A stretch of DNA of 64,000 bases from Limonium bicolor (GCA_023374045.1 CM041780.1:93027627-93091626); one strand, 5' to 3'; shown: positions 1 through 12,674, counted from the stretch's first letter. A program made the numbers and translations. The notes: generated by a model not told the origin, from the sequence alone.

Positions 1-11
1 AGTTGGTTGGG

Positions 12-59
12 TAATCCTCATGTAAACCTGTAATCCTCATGTAAACTAGTAATCCTCAT
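12..59. repeat. short direct repeats, 19-bp period
   Basis: The motif TAATCCTCATGTAAAC occurs at 12-27 and 31-46, and its first ten bases again at 50-59. It is a small tandem repeat at the window edge with no visible function. Confidence 0.8.
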
Positions 60-1890
60 CTTCTTAATAAAAGTTGTTATATCTCCTCCCGTGGACGTAG
101 GTCATGTTTGGACCGAACCACATATATCCTTGTATCACTAGTTTATCATTATATTATCTTGTGATTTTTTTCTTCTTCAGTAACCATGTCGATCTCACCA
201 AGATCCTGGGGAAATGGACCCGTAATCCTAACATTAACAAACACAAGATAATATAGTGCTACTAACATTCTTACTTTTAATCAATTCTCCTCGGTACTCA
301 AGTAATATGTATAAGGTTAGATCTATGTGTGGTAGTAGTGTGAGGCTTGGAGGAAGGATACTTCAATGTGCTTTGTTCGGTTCTTGAGATTTAACAGTGG
401 TTAACTTCTTAGGCGTTTTGAGATTTTGATGGGTCAAAGAGGAGAGGTTGGGGTGGGTTTGTGTGGCATAATGCCTGTTGTATGACAAGTTATTATGCCA
501 CTAGATTTACCTGATGAGGTTTTAACAAGGCAAAGATGTATATAATCTTCATTTCTTTTTTGTAACTATAGAATCCAATCTGATCATTCCCTTTTGCCCC
601 ATCTTCATGATCTGTTGTATTTTGAGAAGGTAAAAAATTGCAAGACCAAATAGCCAAGGGGTGTGAGTGTAAACCTATTATATTGCGTAAGAAATCACAA
701 GTGTATTATGCGGAGAAAAATGTTTTGACCTCTCTTGGCACCGGGTATCAAATATCCCACCACAAAATATTGTGCTTCAGTTTTATATAAGCTAATGCTT
801 TGTAATTAAAACTTATAAATATAGATGATTATAAGTTAGTGTTCTTGTATAAGGTAATGAATTAATTAGCATAAATCAAGCTATCTTTTAAGCTCAAACG
901 GATCTCTTGATGGATTTATTTGATGATAGTTGTTAAGCCAATTTTCGGATTAGTTGTCAAACAAGTGCCACCAGAATAAGACAGAGAAGAAATAAAAATT
1001 GTCAACAAAATAGTCTAAAAAGTTATCCGGAAACAGATTCCCTAACCATGCCTGATATAAAAACCTTTTGAGGGATAAGCTTCCTCAAATAGCTTATAAA
1101 AACTGATCATCAGAACTCTGGGATTCATTGGAACAGAGCCCTTAGATGAGAAGCTTTTAATATAAAACCTTATTTTCACTATATAACACCGTGGCTCCAA
1201 ATAGGTTGAAACGCCCATGCTGATAACTTCCCCATAAGCTCTCTGGAAATTAACGTGATTACGGGCGTAACTGATAATCTAATTCTGATCATCATTTCGT
1301 TGCATATCCATAGTGCGTTGGGTTTGAACAAGTGAAAAATGCTCTATTGTAAATGCCACCATTTGTAGGACAATAATTGCAATATAATTGCACTAGAAGT
1401 ATCAACCTACCTTCTCCTAATCAGAATAATATTGTAAAAATTCAAAAATACGGTAAATTGAATTAGAAAGAATGTCATGACATTTTCAATTTCGATGTGT
1501 ATCCTTCACATTAGTTCTCAATCACACCCTCCCTCTGTATTTTTTGTTTTCTTTCAGTTATTAGCTGTGCGAGAACCTCCAAAAACAGAATCAATAGCAG
1601 TATTTCACTTTCTTTCATCTGCTAGTAAGTAATCATTATTTAGACTCTTACCTTGCCTCGCCCTATCTGAGCGTCCATGGTGTGTGTGAAAGAGTGTTCC
1701 CTCTGTTCCAGTCACCCTACTGCATGTGCGGCACTCTCTCTCCCTCTCAAAGGCAGTTTTCTGACATTACCTGTGGCGAGTTGTGGTGGTGAGAAATGCG
1801 AATCTCTAACAGAAAACAAAAACGAATTCTTTTTTGAAAAAGACCCTCATTTTTTATTTGGTCACCTGATTGCCTTTCTACCAGCAGTAG
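60..1890. other. non-coding upstream region of DYAD locus 1
   Basis: AT-rich sequence with no open frame that resembles a known protein. The short frames around 1677-1986 lie on both strands over the same bases, lack family motifs and look like chance. The last part presumably holds the promoter of the downstream meiotic gene. Confidence 0.6.
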
Positions 1891-1898
1891 TATATAAA
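1891..1898 (+). promoter_or_regulatory. candidate TATA box of DYAD locus 1
   Basis: TATATAAA stands 115 bp before the chosen ATG at 2006. This is a normal plant distance, with a transcription start expected near 1920-1930. The assignment rests on position and sequence only. Confidence 0.45.
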
Positions 1899-2005
1899 CC
1901 GGTGAACGAGGGGAAGTAAGTATATATATGCTGGTAACTATACAATCATTCCTATCTTCTCTTCTTCCAACTTCCTCCAAGTCCAATTAGTTTTCAGCGA
2001 AACAA

Positions 2006-5000
2006 ATGGAGCTCGGTGGTGTATACAGAGTAAATCACCATCACTACCTCCCGGAGAAACTCTCCACTCAACTTGAACAAATCAGAGCAGTTATGGTAAT
2101 AAGCTCTCAATCTATCATCATCTCCCATTTCAATCTCACTTGCTTTTTATGCAAATTCAAATCCCTTCCCCCATTATTCTCAACTTTGTCTCTCTAATTC
2201 GTTCGTTTATTTAAATTTCCTGACATTTTTGCCTTGTTTTGTTATCCTTCTTCCTACTAGGTGGATAAAGTGACGAAAACCACCGTCTCTGTTTCCTACC
2301 CTAGCGAAAAATCCATGGAAAACTTCTTCGGGGGTGACGTCGACGCGTACAAGATACCACCGACCACCGGATTAATGCAGCCGAATCTTGATCGGTCCTG
2401 TGTGATGACTCCCGATCTCGCGCGTAAGGTGCTGCGAGACCGAATTCCGTTTGAGGAGTTTGCAACACGAAGAGGAGAGAGAAGCTTCTGGATGGTCAAT
2501 GTAGAGAATGCTAATACTGATTCGGCGTCAGGCAAAGGGATGATGGATGGGGAAGTGGTGGTTGGGGGGGTGTGAAGAAGGACAATAGTAATGTGTTGGC
2601 GCGGAGTGGGGTGCGAGGAAGAGAGCTTCGTTTACTGGGAAGCAGCGTAGTGATAAGGGAATAGTACTGTGATGATGAGTGGTAGTAGTAGAATGCAGGT
2701 TTCGTTCAGTGGAGGGGATGTGGAGAAACTAGGATTGGAGAAGTGGGAGGAGGAAGTGGAAGATAAAGTGGAAGAGGAGAAGGCCGAAAGGATAATGTCA
2801 CGGAAAAGAAAGAAACCCTGTGAAGCGGGTAAGCTGAAACAGCAGCAGATAGTGAAAAAAAGGAAGAAGAAACGATGAAGAAACAGAAAGCACCGGTTGA
2901 GATTAATAATTCAACAGATTGTAACAATAATGAAGACCCCAAACTCAGATGGTCAGAACAGAGGTAACCAATCTAAACATAACTTGATTTGAATTGGCTT
3001 TGACTTTACTTGGATCACTTTATTAAAGAGCGTTGTGTTCTCATTATTGTACACTAAGTCGATGTAACCGCTTTTGAGTATCGCCCTTCAATTAAATAAC
3101 CATTATGCACCCACTTTCTCAAATGAACTCAAAGGTACAAGCTAGCAGAGCGGAACATTCTGAAGATAATGAAAGAGAAGGGCGCAGTCTACGGCAACCC
3201 AGTCGTCCGGGCGGAACTTCGAACAGAAGCACGGAAAATGATCGGAGACACGGGGTTACTAGATCATCTGCTGAAACACATGGCGGGGAAGTTAGCTCCG
3301 GGAGGGAAGGAACGGTTCAGGAGACGACATAATCCGGACGGAATCATGGAGTACTGGATAGAGAGCGCTGAATTAGTCGATATAAGAAAGCAAGCAGGGG
3401 TGGAGGATCCGTACTGGACTCCGCCGAAAGGGTGGGTGAAGGGTGATCCAATCACGATGGATGCAGGTTGTGCTGCGGAAATTAAGCGATTGAGGGATGA
3501 CATGGAGAAATTGAGAAGGTAATTAATGGAAGGGGATTGTATGTATAATCGGATTGTGAATAAGATTGATTGAAATTATAGATTGATTTGTGGTTTGAGT
3601 TGGATTGTGATTTATTTTGGGTTTGGTTTGTTGTGCAGGGAGTTTGTGGAAGTAGCACGTGCAGAGGCTGGGAGGAGGAGGGAGATGGTTGTCCGAGAAG
3701 AGAGAGGGTTGGATCATCATGGTGCGAAGAACTTGAAGGTTGTTGTTAGTCTTGATTTTGAACTTCAATCATTCTAGCAAATTCTTAGGTATAACCAATT
3801 TCTGTAATTTAATTAGCTTCTGTGGTTTGATTAAATCCTTTGATTAGGCGAAGCAAGAGGAACTTCTGAGAAGGAAAGCTGAGATTGAGGAGCAGCTTCA
3901 CAACGTGTCCAAAGCTCTCGACGAAATGCAGGTGATGATCGATACAATGGTGTAACCTAGCTCGTTTAATTAATTATAGCTTAATCCCTTTCAAGCCTCC
4001 GAAATTGCTAACTATGTCTATGTACCACGATTAATCATGACCGTAGGAGGATGTCGACACCTTGATGAGAGAAGCAGCGGAAACAAAAAGCAACAAATCA
4101 TCCAGAATCATCAACAGCAGCACTAGGGTTGTCGTAGTAGCTGCTACATCTGCAGGTGTGATTAAGGAACCTGATGATCACAACGGATATTGCGGTACGG
4201 AAGCGATAGAAATCAAGGAAGACGACAAGGGAAACACAAAAGAACAAGCAGCGGGAGAGAGGCCAAAAAGCGCTTTTCGAATTTGTAAGCCAGAAGGAGC
4301 ATTTCTCTGGCCTGGCGACATGGCTGCTGCTGCTGCTACTACTTTATCTGCAGTACCACCTTCTTCGTCGACTTCCTCTCAGGTAGTGATTCAGGTGGCG
4401 CCTGAGGATGTTCTGTTTGCTTCATCCAGCTCCCCTTTGTCCGTCTCGTCCTCGACGTCATCAACAATGGGCCCAGCTCCGCTTTTACAATCCGCACCAC
4501 CACCACTGGCACCTGCAGGTGTGATCAAGCCAGTGGCAAAGAGAGCAGCAGTGATTCTGGAGAAAGAGGAGGCTGGCTGTAATGCTAAGAATGGAAACGG
4601 CACTAGCCCGACCGCTACTGCTAGCAGTGTTAACCGTACTGCTGTTCCCGACTATGTCCCTGACCTTAATGAAATACCATTGGATGCATACCTACAGCCC
4701 TATCAAAACTTGACACGTGTAACTACCCTCGCCTCTTTCTTCATGCACGCTTTCCTCACGGTTCATATATGATTGGTTAATGAATAATATCGAAATACTG
4801 CTTTTTTTTTTGTGCATTGTCGTCACATTAGTCTCATCTTTTTACTCATCCGGCTGGTTTGGTCTCATGCAGCAGGCAATTCCTCCTTCACCACCAGTGG
4901 CAGGACCCAACTATTCCACTTATACCACAGTCCCGACGTCGCTTAGCCAATCTGCAGGGGGATGGAGCTTCTTGCCACCGTTGGCTTCACCTTCATCGTC

Positions 5001-5118
5001 AGTTCCTTCCATAATCAGAAGGCGCTTGCAGCACAGCGGCAACCAAGTGGTCCTCACCATCAAACCACCATCATCATCTGCAGAGAACAACACTTTTATG
5101 TTTCCAGTCCCCAATTGA
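2006..5118 (+). CDS. DYAD: DYAD/SWITCH1/AMEIOTIC1-type meiosis protein, seven exons, exon 2 frame-disrupted
   Basis: Members of this plant family act in the nucleus of meiocytes in meiotic entry, cohesion and prophase progression. Exons read by GT-AG borders and phase: 2006-2095, 2261-2963, 3135-3518, 3639-3738, 3848-3931, 4047-4718 and 4873-5118, about 760 codons. Exon 1 starts MELGGVYRV and matches the family N-terminus (short Tyr/Leu-Pro segment before a Val-rich strand). Exon 3 holds the diagnostic core: RW-S-x2-RY at the exon 2/3 joint, then IGDTGLLDHLLKHMAG, a DGIMEYW segment and DPYWTPPKGW. Exons 4-6 give a charged coiled-coil-like stretch. Exon 6 holds FRICKPEGAFLWP, matching the FRICRP-x-G-x-F-x-WP motif I recall from the Arabidopsis protein. 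Exon 2 is open only to 2575; frames then shift several times, including at G7 (2564-2570) and A7 (2855-2861), and a basic, Lys-rich stretch resumes at 2669. All other exons keep phase, so either the assembly has indels or this is a young pseudogene. Family assignment is firm; functionality is not. Confidence 0.88.
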
Positions 5119-6787
5119 TTAAAATGAGTTAGTAGGATACAATCATCAATGACAGAAGGGTTAATTGGGTTGAGTGACCCCTTTTTTTGTTTTAGTATAT
5201 ATAGGTAGTTTTGGACGAATATATATACACAATCAAAGCTACTAGAAGGAGGAAAAAACATGTATCCCACTTTAGACAACGCCGGCGTTCTTTGGCGTCT
5301 TTTATATTGACGCTGACGCCATTAGTTAAGAAAAGCGAAATTGTTTTAGATTAAATTGGGCTTTCGTTTGTTGAAAATTGTTTGGGCCTGATTACTGCGT
5401 CGGGTTGGAAGAAGCTCCTGAGGACTAGGAGTGCACATTACATATATATGTTATTATGTTTGATTTTGGGGAAGGTAATCAATCTACAGTACGGAGAAAT
5501 GATGTTGGGGAGGACAAGCTTCGTACTTTGGTCATAAGCTTGTATATTATACTACATTGCAGAGAGCCATCGGTTGATAGTCCTGGATGTGAGGGGAGGA
5601 ACTTTTTTTTTGGGAATAAGAGTAATGAGGGTGTGATTTAGACCATGTAAGTTCGTAGTATTTACCAAGATCAGTATTGAACTGAGCTAATGATGGAATG
5701 TATATGATGAACAAGACGAGATTCAGAAGAAAATTCAACTACTAATCTTTTATTAATAGTGTGAAAAAATTCTCACCTGATCTATTCAACACTTTGAACA
5801 ATCACACTTAGAGAATCAATCTAGAACTTAAAACTCGATACCTAAAAGCAATGAACTCTCTCACTATTTAGACCAAGGGTATATTACATAAATCTCTCCT
5901 ATTCGATCCGAAGAGTGATAACCGTATAACAAACCTATACAAATATATATACTAAATCGGTGATATAACCTTAACAACTTTACTTAATTTTCTACCAAAG
6001 ATATTTACTAAGTTGAGAGAAATAAAGAGTATCCTAGCAACAATTCGTAACTACCTAACAACTGGAGAAATACGCTTGCAAGGGATGTTGTGTTGCATAA
6101 TTATCGAAACCTGTCATGCTGAGTGTAAAGCTGACAAAACACAAGGTTTGACACACATAAAAAACCGTAAGTATATAAGATATACACATTTACAGTTACC
6201 CATTTTTTGATGTGTGCAAACTAAGTGTGGCGAAGTGATAAACATGTTCCCCTGAAGTGTGAAATTCCCCCTAAGGTGCAGAATTTCCTCTGAAGATTAT
6301 AAAAGCAACATAGTTAACGTCAATCTAAGACTTCACTATAATATTCCGTCTTTTGCGCAATCAAAAAATGGTACGAACTAATATCTCACGAAATGTAAAC
6401 TGAAATGCATAACATACTTAATGGCATTTTATACAAGCATAATGGCACGAAGACAGATTATGAGTTATCACATAGCAACAACACGACTAGTACCAAAAGA
6501 TAGCAAGATAGAAAGAGTCTAAAAGAGTACGACAAAAAACACTAGAAGAAAGGTAGAAAGATGTTTTTAAGTGTCTGAAAAAGCTAGCACAGGAAGCAAA
6601 AGGACAGTTGGGGCCTGAGGCTTTATTATCGCTCCTCATAATGTGTCAAAATCTTTAAAAAAAACAAAATGTTCATATCGTTAGGGCCCGAGGCTTTATT
6701 ATCGCTCATTTATTGAAGACCTAACTGATCTTTCTCCCGACTATACTCCTTGTAAAGTGACAGTTGATCATTCTGGGATAATTTGTC
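5119..6787. other. 3' flank and AT-rich intergenic DNA
   Basis: Probable 3' UTR of locus 1, then AT-rich DNA without a supported gene. A 24-bp motif (GGGCCTGAGGCTTTATTATC plus GCTC) occurs at 6611 and, with one change, at 6684. The stretch around 5750-6350 looks like decayed repeat DNA but I could not assign it. Confidence 0.5.
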
Positions 6788-7475
6788 TCATACATAAACG
6801 ATGATATGAGAGTCTAAGACGCGAGGAGAACTCCGGAAAATCCCCTTAAGGTAAATTACAACAATGTCACCCATACCATCTTGGTAACACGTAAAAGCCC
6901 CATGAGAATTAAATAGCCCAGATGAAATACCACCGCCTACAGCCAGAAGCTCTTGCATGGAAAAGCTTTGTGTTTTTGTCACCATTTCTTGGTTAGTCTT
7001 GTATGGAACACAATTTCTCGCAAGCTTTAAGGAGACGGTATCTCTCTTTCAATCTTTCACGCAGGAGTGAGAAAGATTATGCAAACCCCATAAATCCTTT
7101 TCCATATCAGCAAGCTTATGGTTTATTACTGTTGGTGCCGGAATAAAATCCAGATAGAGGGACTTTGCACAATTGTGCATTTTAGCACCAACAAACGAGG
7201 AGTTTGCCTTCACTTGCGAAATAACTTGCTCACAGTTATCCTTAACAACCAAGAACTTTTGAACTGAAAACACGACCTCATCTCTGCTGGATCCCACTTG
7301 AGAATAATAGGACTATGATCAGAACGGGGTGGATGGTGTTTAGTAGAGCTCCAGGACATAAATCTTTTCAGCAGTCTATAGTTGTAGCCCATTATAACCT
7401 AAACATCACATTCCAAGAACCCGACTGTTGAAACTTTTAGGTTTTTCCGATGATGACTCAATTAACTCGCAAATT
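6788..7475 (-). pseudogene. L1-type LINE fragment, end of endonuclease domain
   Basis: On the minus strand, 7392-7210 encodes HHPPRSDHSPIILKWDP, the SDH-containing end of an L1-type apurinic endonuclease. Broken frames follow (7297-7049 and 6985-6788) with no start, and no reverse transcriptase is visible. The matching upstream half of the domain lies at 12409-12101 on the same strand, so the element was split by later insertions including the solo LTR next door. Confidence 0.6.
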
Positions 7476-7480
7476 AACAG
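7476..7480. repeat. target-site duplication AACAG, left copy
   Basis: AACAG directly precedes the LTR start TGAAATACCCC and recurs directly after its end at 11447-11451. A 5-bp duplication is what LTR-element integrase produces. Confidence 0.8.
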
Positions 7481-10400
7481 TGAAATACCCCAAACCTTAG
7501 TATGTTGTTTAAACATTTAAATATGGTATATTAAGACTAAAAAGAGTCTTAGAAACATTAGTAAACAATTTAAACCATAGAAAACACAAATAAATGCCTT
7601 AAAGTCAATTAGGGCTAAAATGTGTTCTAAGCTTGGGATAAGCTTGGGTGAGACCTAATGAGCTTACCAAGACCTTATTTATATACTAATGAACATATTA
7701 AACCAATTACCAAAGAAAACCAAGCTTGAAAACAAGTTAAAACACAAAATGTGCTTTAAGGAGTCTTAAAGCACATTTTTGAAAATTGTCTTGTAAATGA
7801 GTTTTGAATGGCTAAATTTCCATCATTACTCTTTAATTAATATGTGTACTACTTAGTATCACATTTGGAAGTCTATATCAATGGGAAATCAAAAATTTCA
7901 CATCCATGTGCCTTGTTTTAGTGAATAGTAACAAAATAAGCAAGTTTATAACATATGTTTATATAAGTAATTAAATTGGCCAACAAAGACTAAAATACCC
8001 TTAGTAATATAAAGGGGGCCGGTTTTTGTGGTAATGAGTCACCACATATGCTAGTTATTAAGTAAACAAATGATGACTAATAGTTACTATTTACTTTAAT
8101 GTATAAATATCTTCTAAAAAGCAAAACCAATCTTCATTCTCTCATTTCCCTTCATTTCACACGTCTTCAACCTCTCTTCCATCTTCTTCTTGCTCTCATT
8201 CACGGTTTGCTACAGCCTACACCAAAACTCCATCTTTGACTACTTATATCTCTTAGCTCACTTTGCCAAATCAAATTCTAAGACCACCATTCTCTTCCTC
8301 TCATCAAGCTCTTCAATTCTATCCTTTCAAAATCTCAAGAGCTCCATTTTGGTGCCAAGAAGAATCTCCATGGGAGGAGCTTGAGCTCATCTTTTCACAT
8401 ATTATTGTTCTCCTTTGCTTCAAGGTAAGGAAACTCAAAGAAAAATGATGTTTCCCTCATATTTTTGTGTTGTCCGAAAATCACCCTTAATGGTGTCCTT
8501 ATGTTGCTTTGTTCTAGCTTCATTCCAACCTTTCATGGACTAGGTGGAGTCCTCTCTTGATATATATTCAAACTCTCTTCAAGTTCTAAGGTAAAACAAC
8601 TATCTTAATGTTTTTAAAACAATGTATAATCTAGGGTTTACAATGAGATGAAGCATAAAGCTTGTATACTCATTTTATCATTTGTATACTGTTTAGAAGT
8701 TGACAAGCAACTAAAAGCCTTGCCGATTTAGTCAAGGAAACAAGAAAGAAGTTGTGAGGAAAAGAGGTAAATGTGCTAACCTATGTGGTTTAAAGTCTTA
8801 GGAGAAATGAGCTTATATTGCTTGTTAAAATGATCTAAGGAGCCAATGGTGAATGACTTAGTAAAATGCTCTCAAGGGCTTAGTAAGAGGCATATGTATT
8901 GTTGGGTGTATTTGCAGGTCAAAGGCAAATATAATGTGGGAAATTCAGTGTTTATGATTTATGCATTTTAAGGGCCTAAGAGCCATGCATTCTAAGGGCC
9001 TAAGTGCCATGCAATTTAAATTATGCACTATATTGTGATGTAGTGTAAATTGAGTGAAGTTTTGTGTGTAAGAATGTGCTGGATGGATTTTAGTATTCTT
9101 GGATGTTTAATGGTGAAAACAATGTGTTTTAGCTTGGTAATGTTCTAGGAGAGTTCATGTCAAAATTTAGGTAATAATCAAGAACTTCTAAGGGTTTAAA
9201 ATGAGTTTGGTAAGTTAGGAAATGTTTAAATGGTTAAGTGTTCAACTAGTGAAAGGAACATGCATTATGGTGTTTTAAGGTGTAAAAGGGACTTAAGCAT
9301 TATTCTAGAGGATTTAGAATGCAAAAGAATGTTTTGGGATACTTCAAGATCATGGTAAGATTGTGTTTAGGACTTGTGCAATGTTGGTGAATGGAGAAGA
9401 AGAGAAGTAATGTATTGCATGAAGAAACTATAGACTTGTAGAGATGTTTAAGGAATTGGTTAGGAAGTAAAGATTATTGGGAGATGATGTAGTAGTGATG
9501 AGAAAACATTGTTGGCATAGTGGTTATCATAGGTATGAAACACCACTTAGAAACCTAAGGAGAAAACATTATAAGTGTTAGGAATTTTGGTAAGAAATGA
9601 GTAAGTGTATAAGGAGAAAGAAGATGAGTTTTATGGATGTTGTATGAGAGAATAAGTGTGCTAAGTGGTGTTGGAAAACATTAGAAGGCTTGGGGAAAAG
9701 TTTAGTGAAGATTTGACAATGTTTAGGCATGTTCTGGTGGCGTCCGACCCATGGTCCGATCCAAGTTTGGGTCGGACGGCCTCTGTTAGACGCCAGTAAA
9801 TGGTTCTGGAATGGTCCAACCCGGAGGACTTGGGTCGGACATGGGTCGGACGGGTGTGTTTTAAAGGACGGAAAAGTTTCTGGAATGGTCCGACCCAGTT
9901 GGTTGAGTCAGACATGGGTTGGACAGGTGAGGCTTAGAAGACTGAAATGTTCAGGAATGGTCCGACCCAGTTGGTTGAGTCGGACATGGGTCGGACAAGT
10001 AAAATTTTTCAAAACCGAAAATTACTGGAAGGGTCCGACCCAGTTGGTTGGGTCGGGCGGTGGGTCGGACTGACCAAAACTTGTAAAAAAAAACACATAA
10101 AAGTATGGCTTAAGTAATAAACCTAGGGGTATAATGTAGGTAATCAAGTATAAGTTTGGGCATTAAAACATGTCGTATAATCATGTTAAACACTTAGTAC
10201 ATTTGAAGTTAAGTAAGTAATTGACCGACATTCTTAAACATGTATAGGAGTGACCTACGGTGGAAATCAATCGAAGCAAGGACCAAGGTATGGTTTTCTT
10301 GCAGTCTGTTGCCTACCGGTTTACACCGACTGGTGTGTTGTATGTTTTTCTGTGTGTTTATGACATTATAAGACTTAATCATGTAATGAGTTTATAGTTG

Positions 10401-11446
10401 TTCATATTAATGTGATGTATGATGTGACTCATTTCCCTTGTGTGTGCCTAACATGACTTACCACTTCTTGTGAATTGTTGGTTAAGTTCCACTGATATAC
10501 TTCTAACAAGTGCTAACTGGGAAGTGAGGAATCCGGTTGTCCGGTCATGCATGTAAGTTAAGAGTAGATATCTGAATCAGATTCGACTCTTATGTTGTTT
10601 AGATTGTTCTTCTTAATTTGGCGTTCGATCTCCCGCTAGCTTCCTCCAAAGCTTACCTATTCTGACTTATGATCGGTTTAGTGGGAACTTGTGTTTGTGT
10701 GGTGTGTTCGGGTCACAATATCCGAACCATCTGTGACTTAAGTTACTCGTCCGAATAACAGAACGGTAATGAGTGTGTGTAACAAGCTTAACATGAGAGT
10801 GAACCATTCTCTAGGCTTCTTATGTTGTTTGACCTTCTTGGTTTGTTATTGTGGGAAGAGTATCCACTGTGTATGTGATGTTGTGCTATGCAATAATGTT
10901 GCTATGCCATATGTTATGTTATGTTTAAAATGAATGCCATGTCATCATGACAATTAGTTGCGCGTATCCCGGTAGCCGATGGGCTGCGCGTTAACCATAC
11001 CAGCCAAGGGTTGCTGACCCCCTCGGGGGCTCCATATTTATACTGCAGGATGAGGATCGAGGAAGCAGAGTGGTTGTGGATCAAGGTTATGTCATACTTT
11101 TGTTTACTTTTGGACGGTAGGCCCGGGATGCGCCTGTGCTCCCGTGGCGTTGTATTTTGGCACAGTTGTATTACAGTGATGGTCGTTTACAGTTGACAGT
11201 GGAGTTTATGTACAGTTTTCAGTGACAGTTGTATTAAATACTCGGTATGTTGGTTACGTATATATGGTTGATGTTAGTACCTAATGCTCGGGAGTCTGAT
11301 CATCAGACCGGTACACTTGTATTTATTCTGCCTTGTTAACCACGTGGGTGGTTAACGGCGTTGTAGCACCGAATCGTTTAGTTATTGTTTAGTTATTTTT
11401 CCGCTGCAATTTCGTCTAATGTTAAGTGCGTAGTAGGGGTGTTACA
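7481..11446 (+). mobile_element. solo LTR, 3.97 kb, long-LTR Ty3/gypsy-like family
   Basis: Starts TGAAATACCCC and ends GGGGTGTTACA, giving TG...CA termini with partly inverted ends, and is flanked by perfect 5-bp duplications AACAG. There is no primer site after the right end and no coding interior, so this is a solo LTR left by LTR-LTR recombination. It carries a C/T-rich stretch near 8100-8400 and an array of 73-bp hairpin repeats at 9742-10070. A plus-strand LTR end of similar type (...GGGGTGTTACA at 52676) is followed by an initiator-Met primer site, which fixes the orientation given here. Almost 4 kb is long for an LTR, as in some gypsy lineages; the lineage cannot be named from the LTR alone. 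Confidence 0.82.
9742..10070 (+). repeat. five-unit, 73-bp hairpin array inside solo LTR
   Basis: Five units start at 9742, 9814, 9888, 9960 and 10033, a spacing of 72-74 bp. Each has GTCCGACCC or a near variant followed within about 20-40 bases by GGGTCGGAC, so each can fold into a GC-rich hairpin. The frame running through it (9729-10073) encodes a repetitive Trp/Gly/Pro product and is a by-product of the repeat, not a gene. Confidence 0.88.
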
Positions 11447-11451
11447 AACAG

Positions 11452-12095
11452 AGTTCATTGCCTTGATAGAGTCTATCTGACAATAACAGTTGTAAGTGGT
11501 TGTGAAACTTGCGGGAGAACACTTCCAAATCTTCCACTGGCTTTGTAGCTAACCGAAAGTTAAGGGGCAAAACTCAGAAACGTTCAAGAAACATTTAGGC
11601 CCAAAAATCATGCAATGTGGATGTTGTGCTGCAGAAAAATCAGAAACAGACTCCATTAACCATCAATACAACCTCATTGTAAAAGGAAGCTCATTAGTAT
11701 GCTAATTCATGTATGTTTTTCCGCTTCAATACTTCCTATATAAGGGAAAAGACACCAGGAAAAAAAGGCATGTCTCTTATTACAAATTACATTCTTATAT
11801 CTAGCTATTTAAAGCTTTTGCACTTATTTCTCCATATGTTGTATTGATCTATTCGTTGAGGAGTGAGTGTAGACTTTTGGTAGTGTCTGTCTAACCCCAA
11901 GTGTGAGATAATTTCTTGTAGTCCAAAAAATGTTATCAATAAAGTTTCTTATTCTTGTAATGTATTGTTGCTTCCACTGCTTACATTACATCAAGAGCTA
12001 ATTTGTTTGAGTCTAAAAATTCATACCTAATATGTCAGCACCAACGATCAAGCTAGTCTGAGTCTAACACCCCACACAAACTATGTCAACACTAA
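11452..12095 (+). promoter_or_regulatory. unassigned insert with TATA box and poly(A) signal
   Basis: This stretch lies between two halves of a LINE endonuclease and is not LINE-coding. It has TATATAAGG at 11737-11745 and AATAAA at 11938-11943, about 200 bp apart, then ATCAAGAGC near 11990, a weak match to an initiator-Met primer site. The order is that of an LTR or pararetroviral leader, but no coding part is present and the ends are not defined. Treat it as a possible remnant. Confidence 0.35.
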
Positions 12096-12100
12096 TGATC

Positions 12101-12409
12101 CTACACTGGCCACTCATTATCACATATGAAAGTGCATCCCTTTAAATCCAGGTCAGTTAGCTTACAATTTGCAAGGGTGTCTTTAAAGTTGTTATCTACC
12201 ATTGAGGTATGTCCCATAGGCCAGATTTTTTGAATTGCTCTGGTATCACCCATGACAAGCAAACGAAGCATGTCCCATGAAAGATGGTGATCAATAACTT
12301 GTGGCCAACCGTAGAAACATGTAATCTCCAATAGGAGCCTAGATTCTAGATCAAACAACCAATGTGGTGGACAAATCAAAGAATATATAGATCGATCCCT
12401 TGTTTCCAA
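12101..12409 (-). pseudogene. L1-type LINE fragment, endonuclease middle part
   Basis: Minus-strand frame with ITCFYGWPQVIDHHLSWDML followed later by LTDLDLKGCTF. These match the FYG-x-P...SW-x-LL and DL-x3-G-x-F blocks of plant L1-type endonucleases. It ends in a stop after the second block; the next expected block (SDH) is found at 7392-7210, beyond a solo LTR. It is a decayed remnant. Confidence 0.62.
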
Positions 12410-12674
12410 AGAAGGGCTAGCCTGCCGGCTCGCCCCTTACAATCGATTACTGAACGATTAAACTTTCGAGCTTCACGTGGATATGCTCCATGTGTGGCCG
12501 ACATCCCAACCCATATATTGGTTAGGATTGTACTTAAAAAAAGCTTTAAAAACATATCCTAAGCATTGATAAGAAAACGTCATTTCAGATTTTACCGGAT
12601 CTAATTACTAAAATTTTGAAATTTGACATATATGAAAACAAATGAAAATACATTAACAAGTTGATAGGATCCTC

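Noticed and set aside
1677..1986. Overlapping small frames on both strands upstream of the first gene
   Set aside because: No motif, no splice support, and they lie over the presumed promoter and 5' UTR.
9729..10073. 114-codon Trp/Gly/Pro frame
   Set aside because: It only translates the 73-bp hairpin array in the solo LTR.
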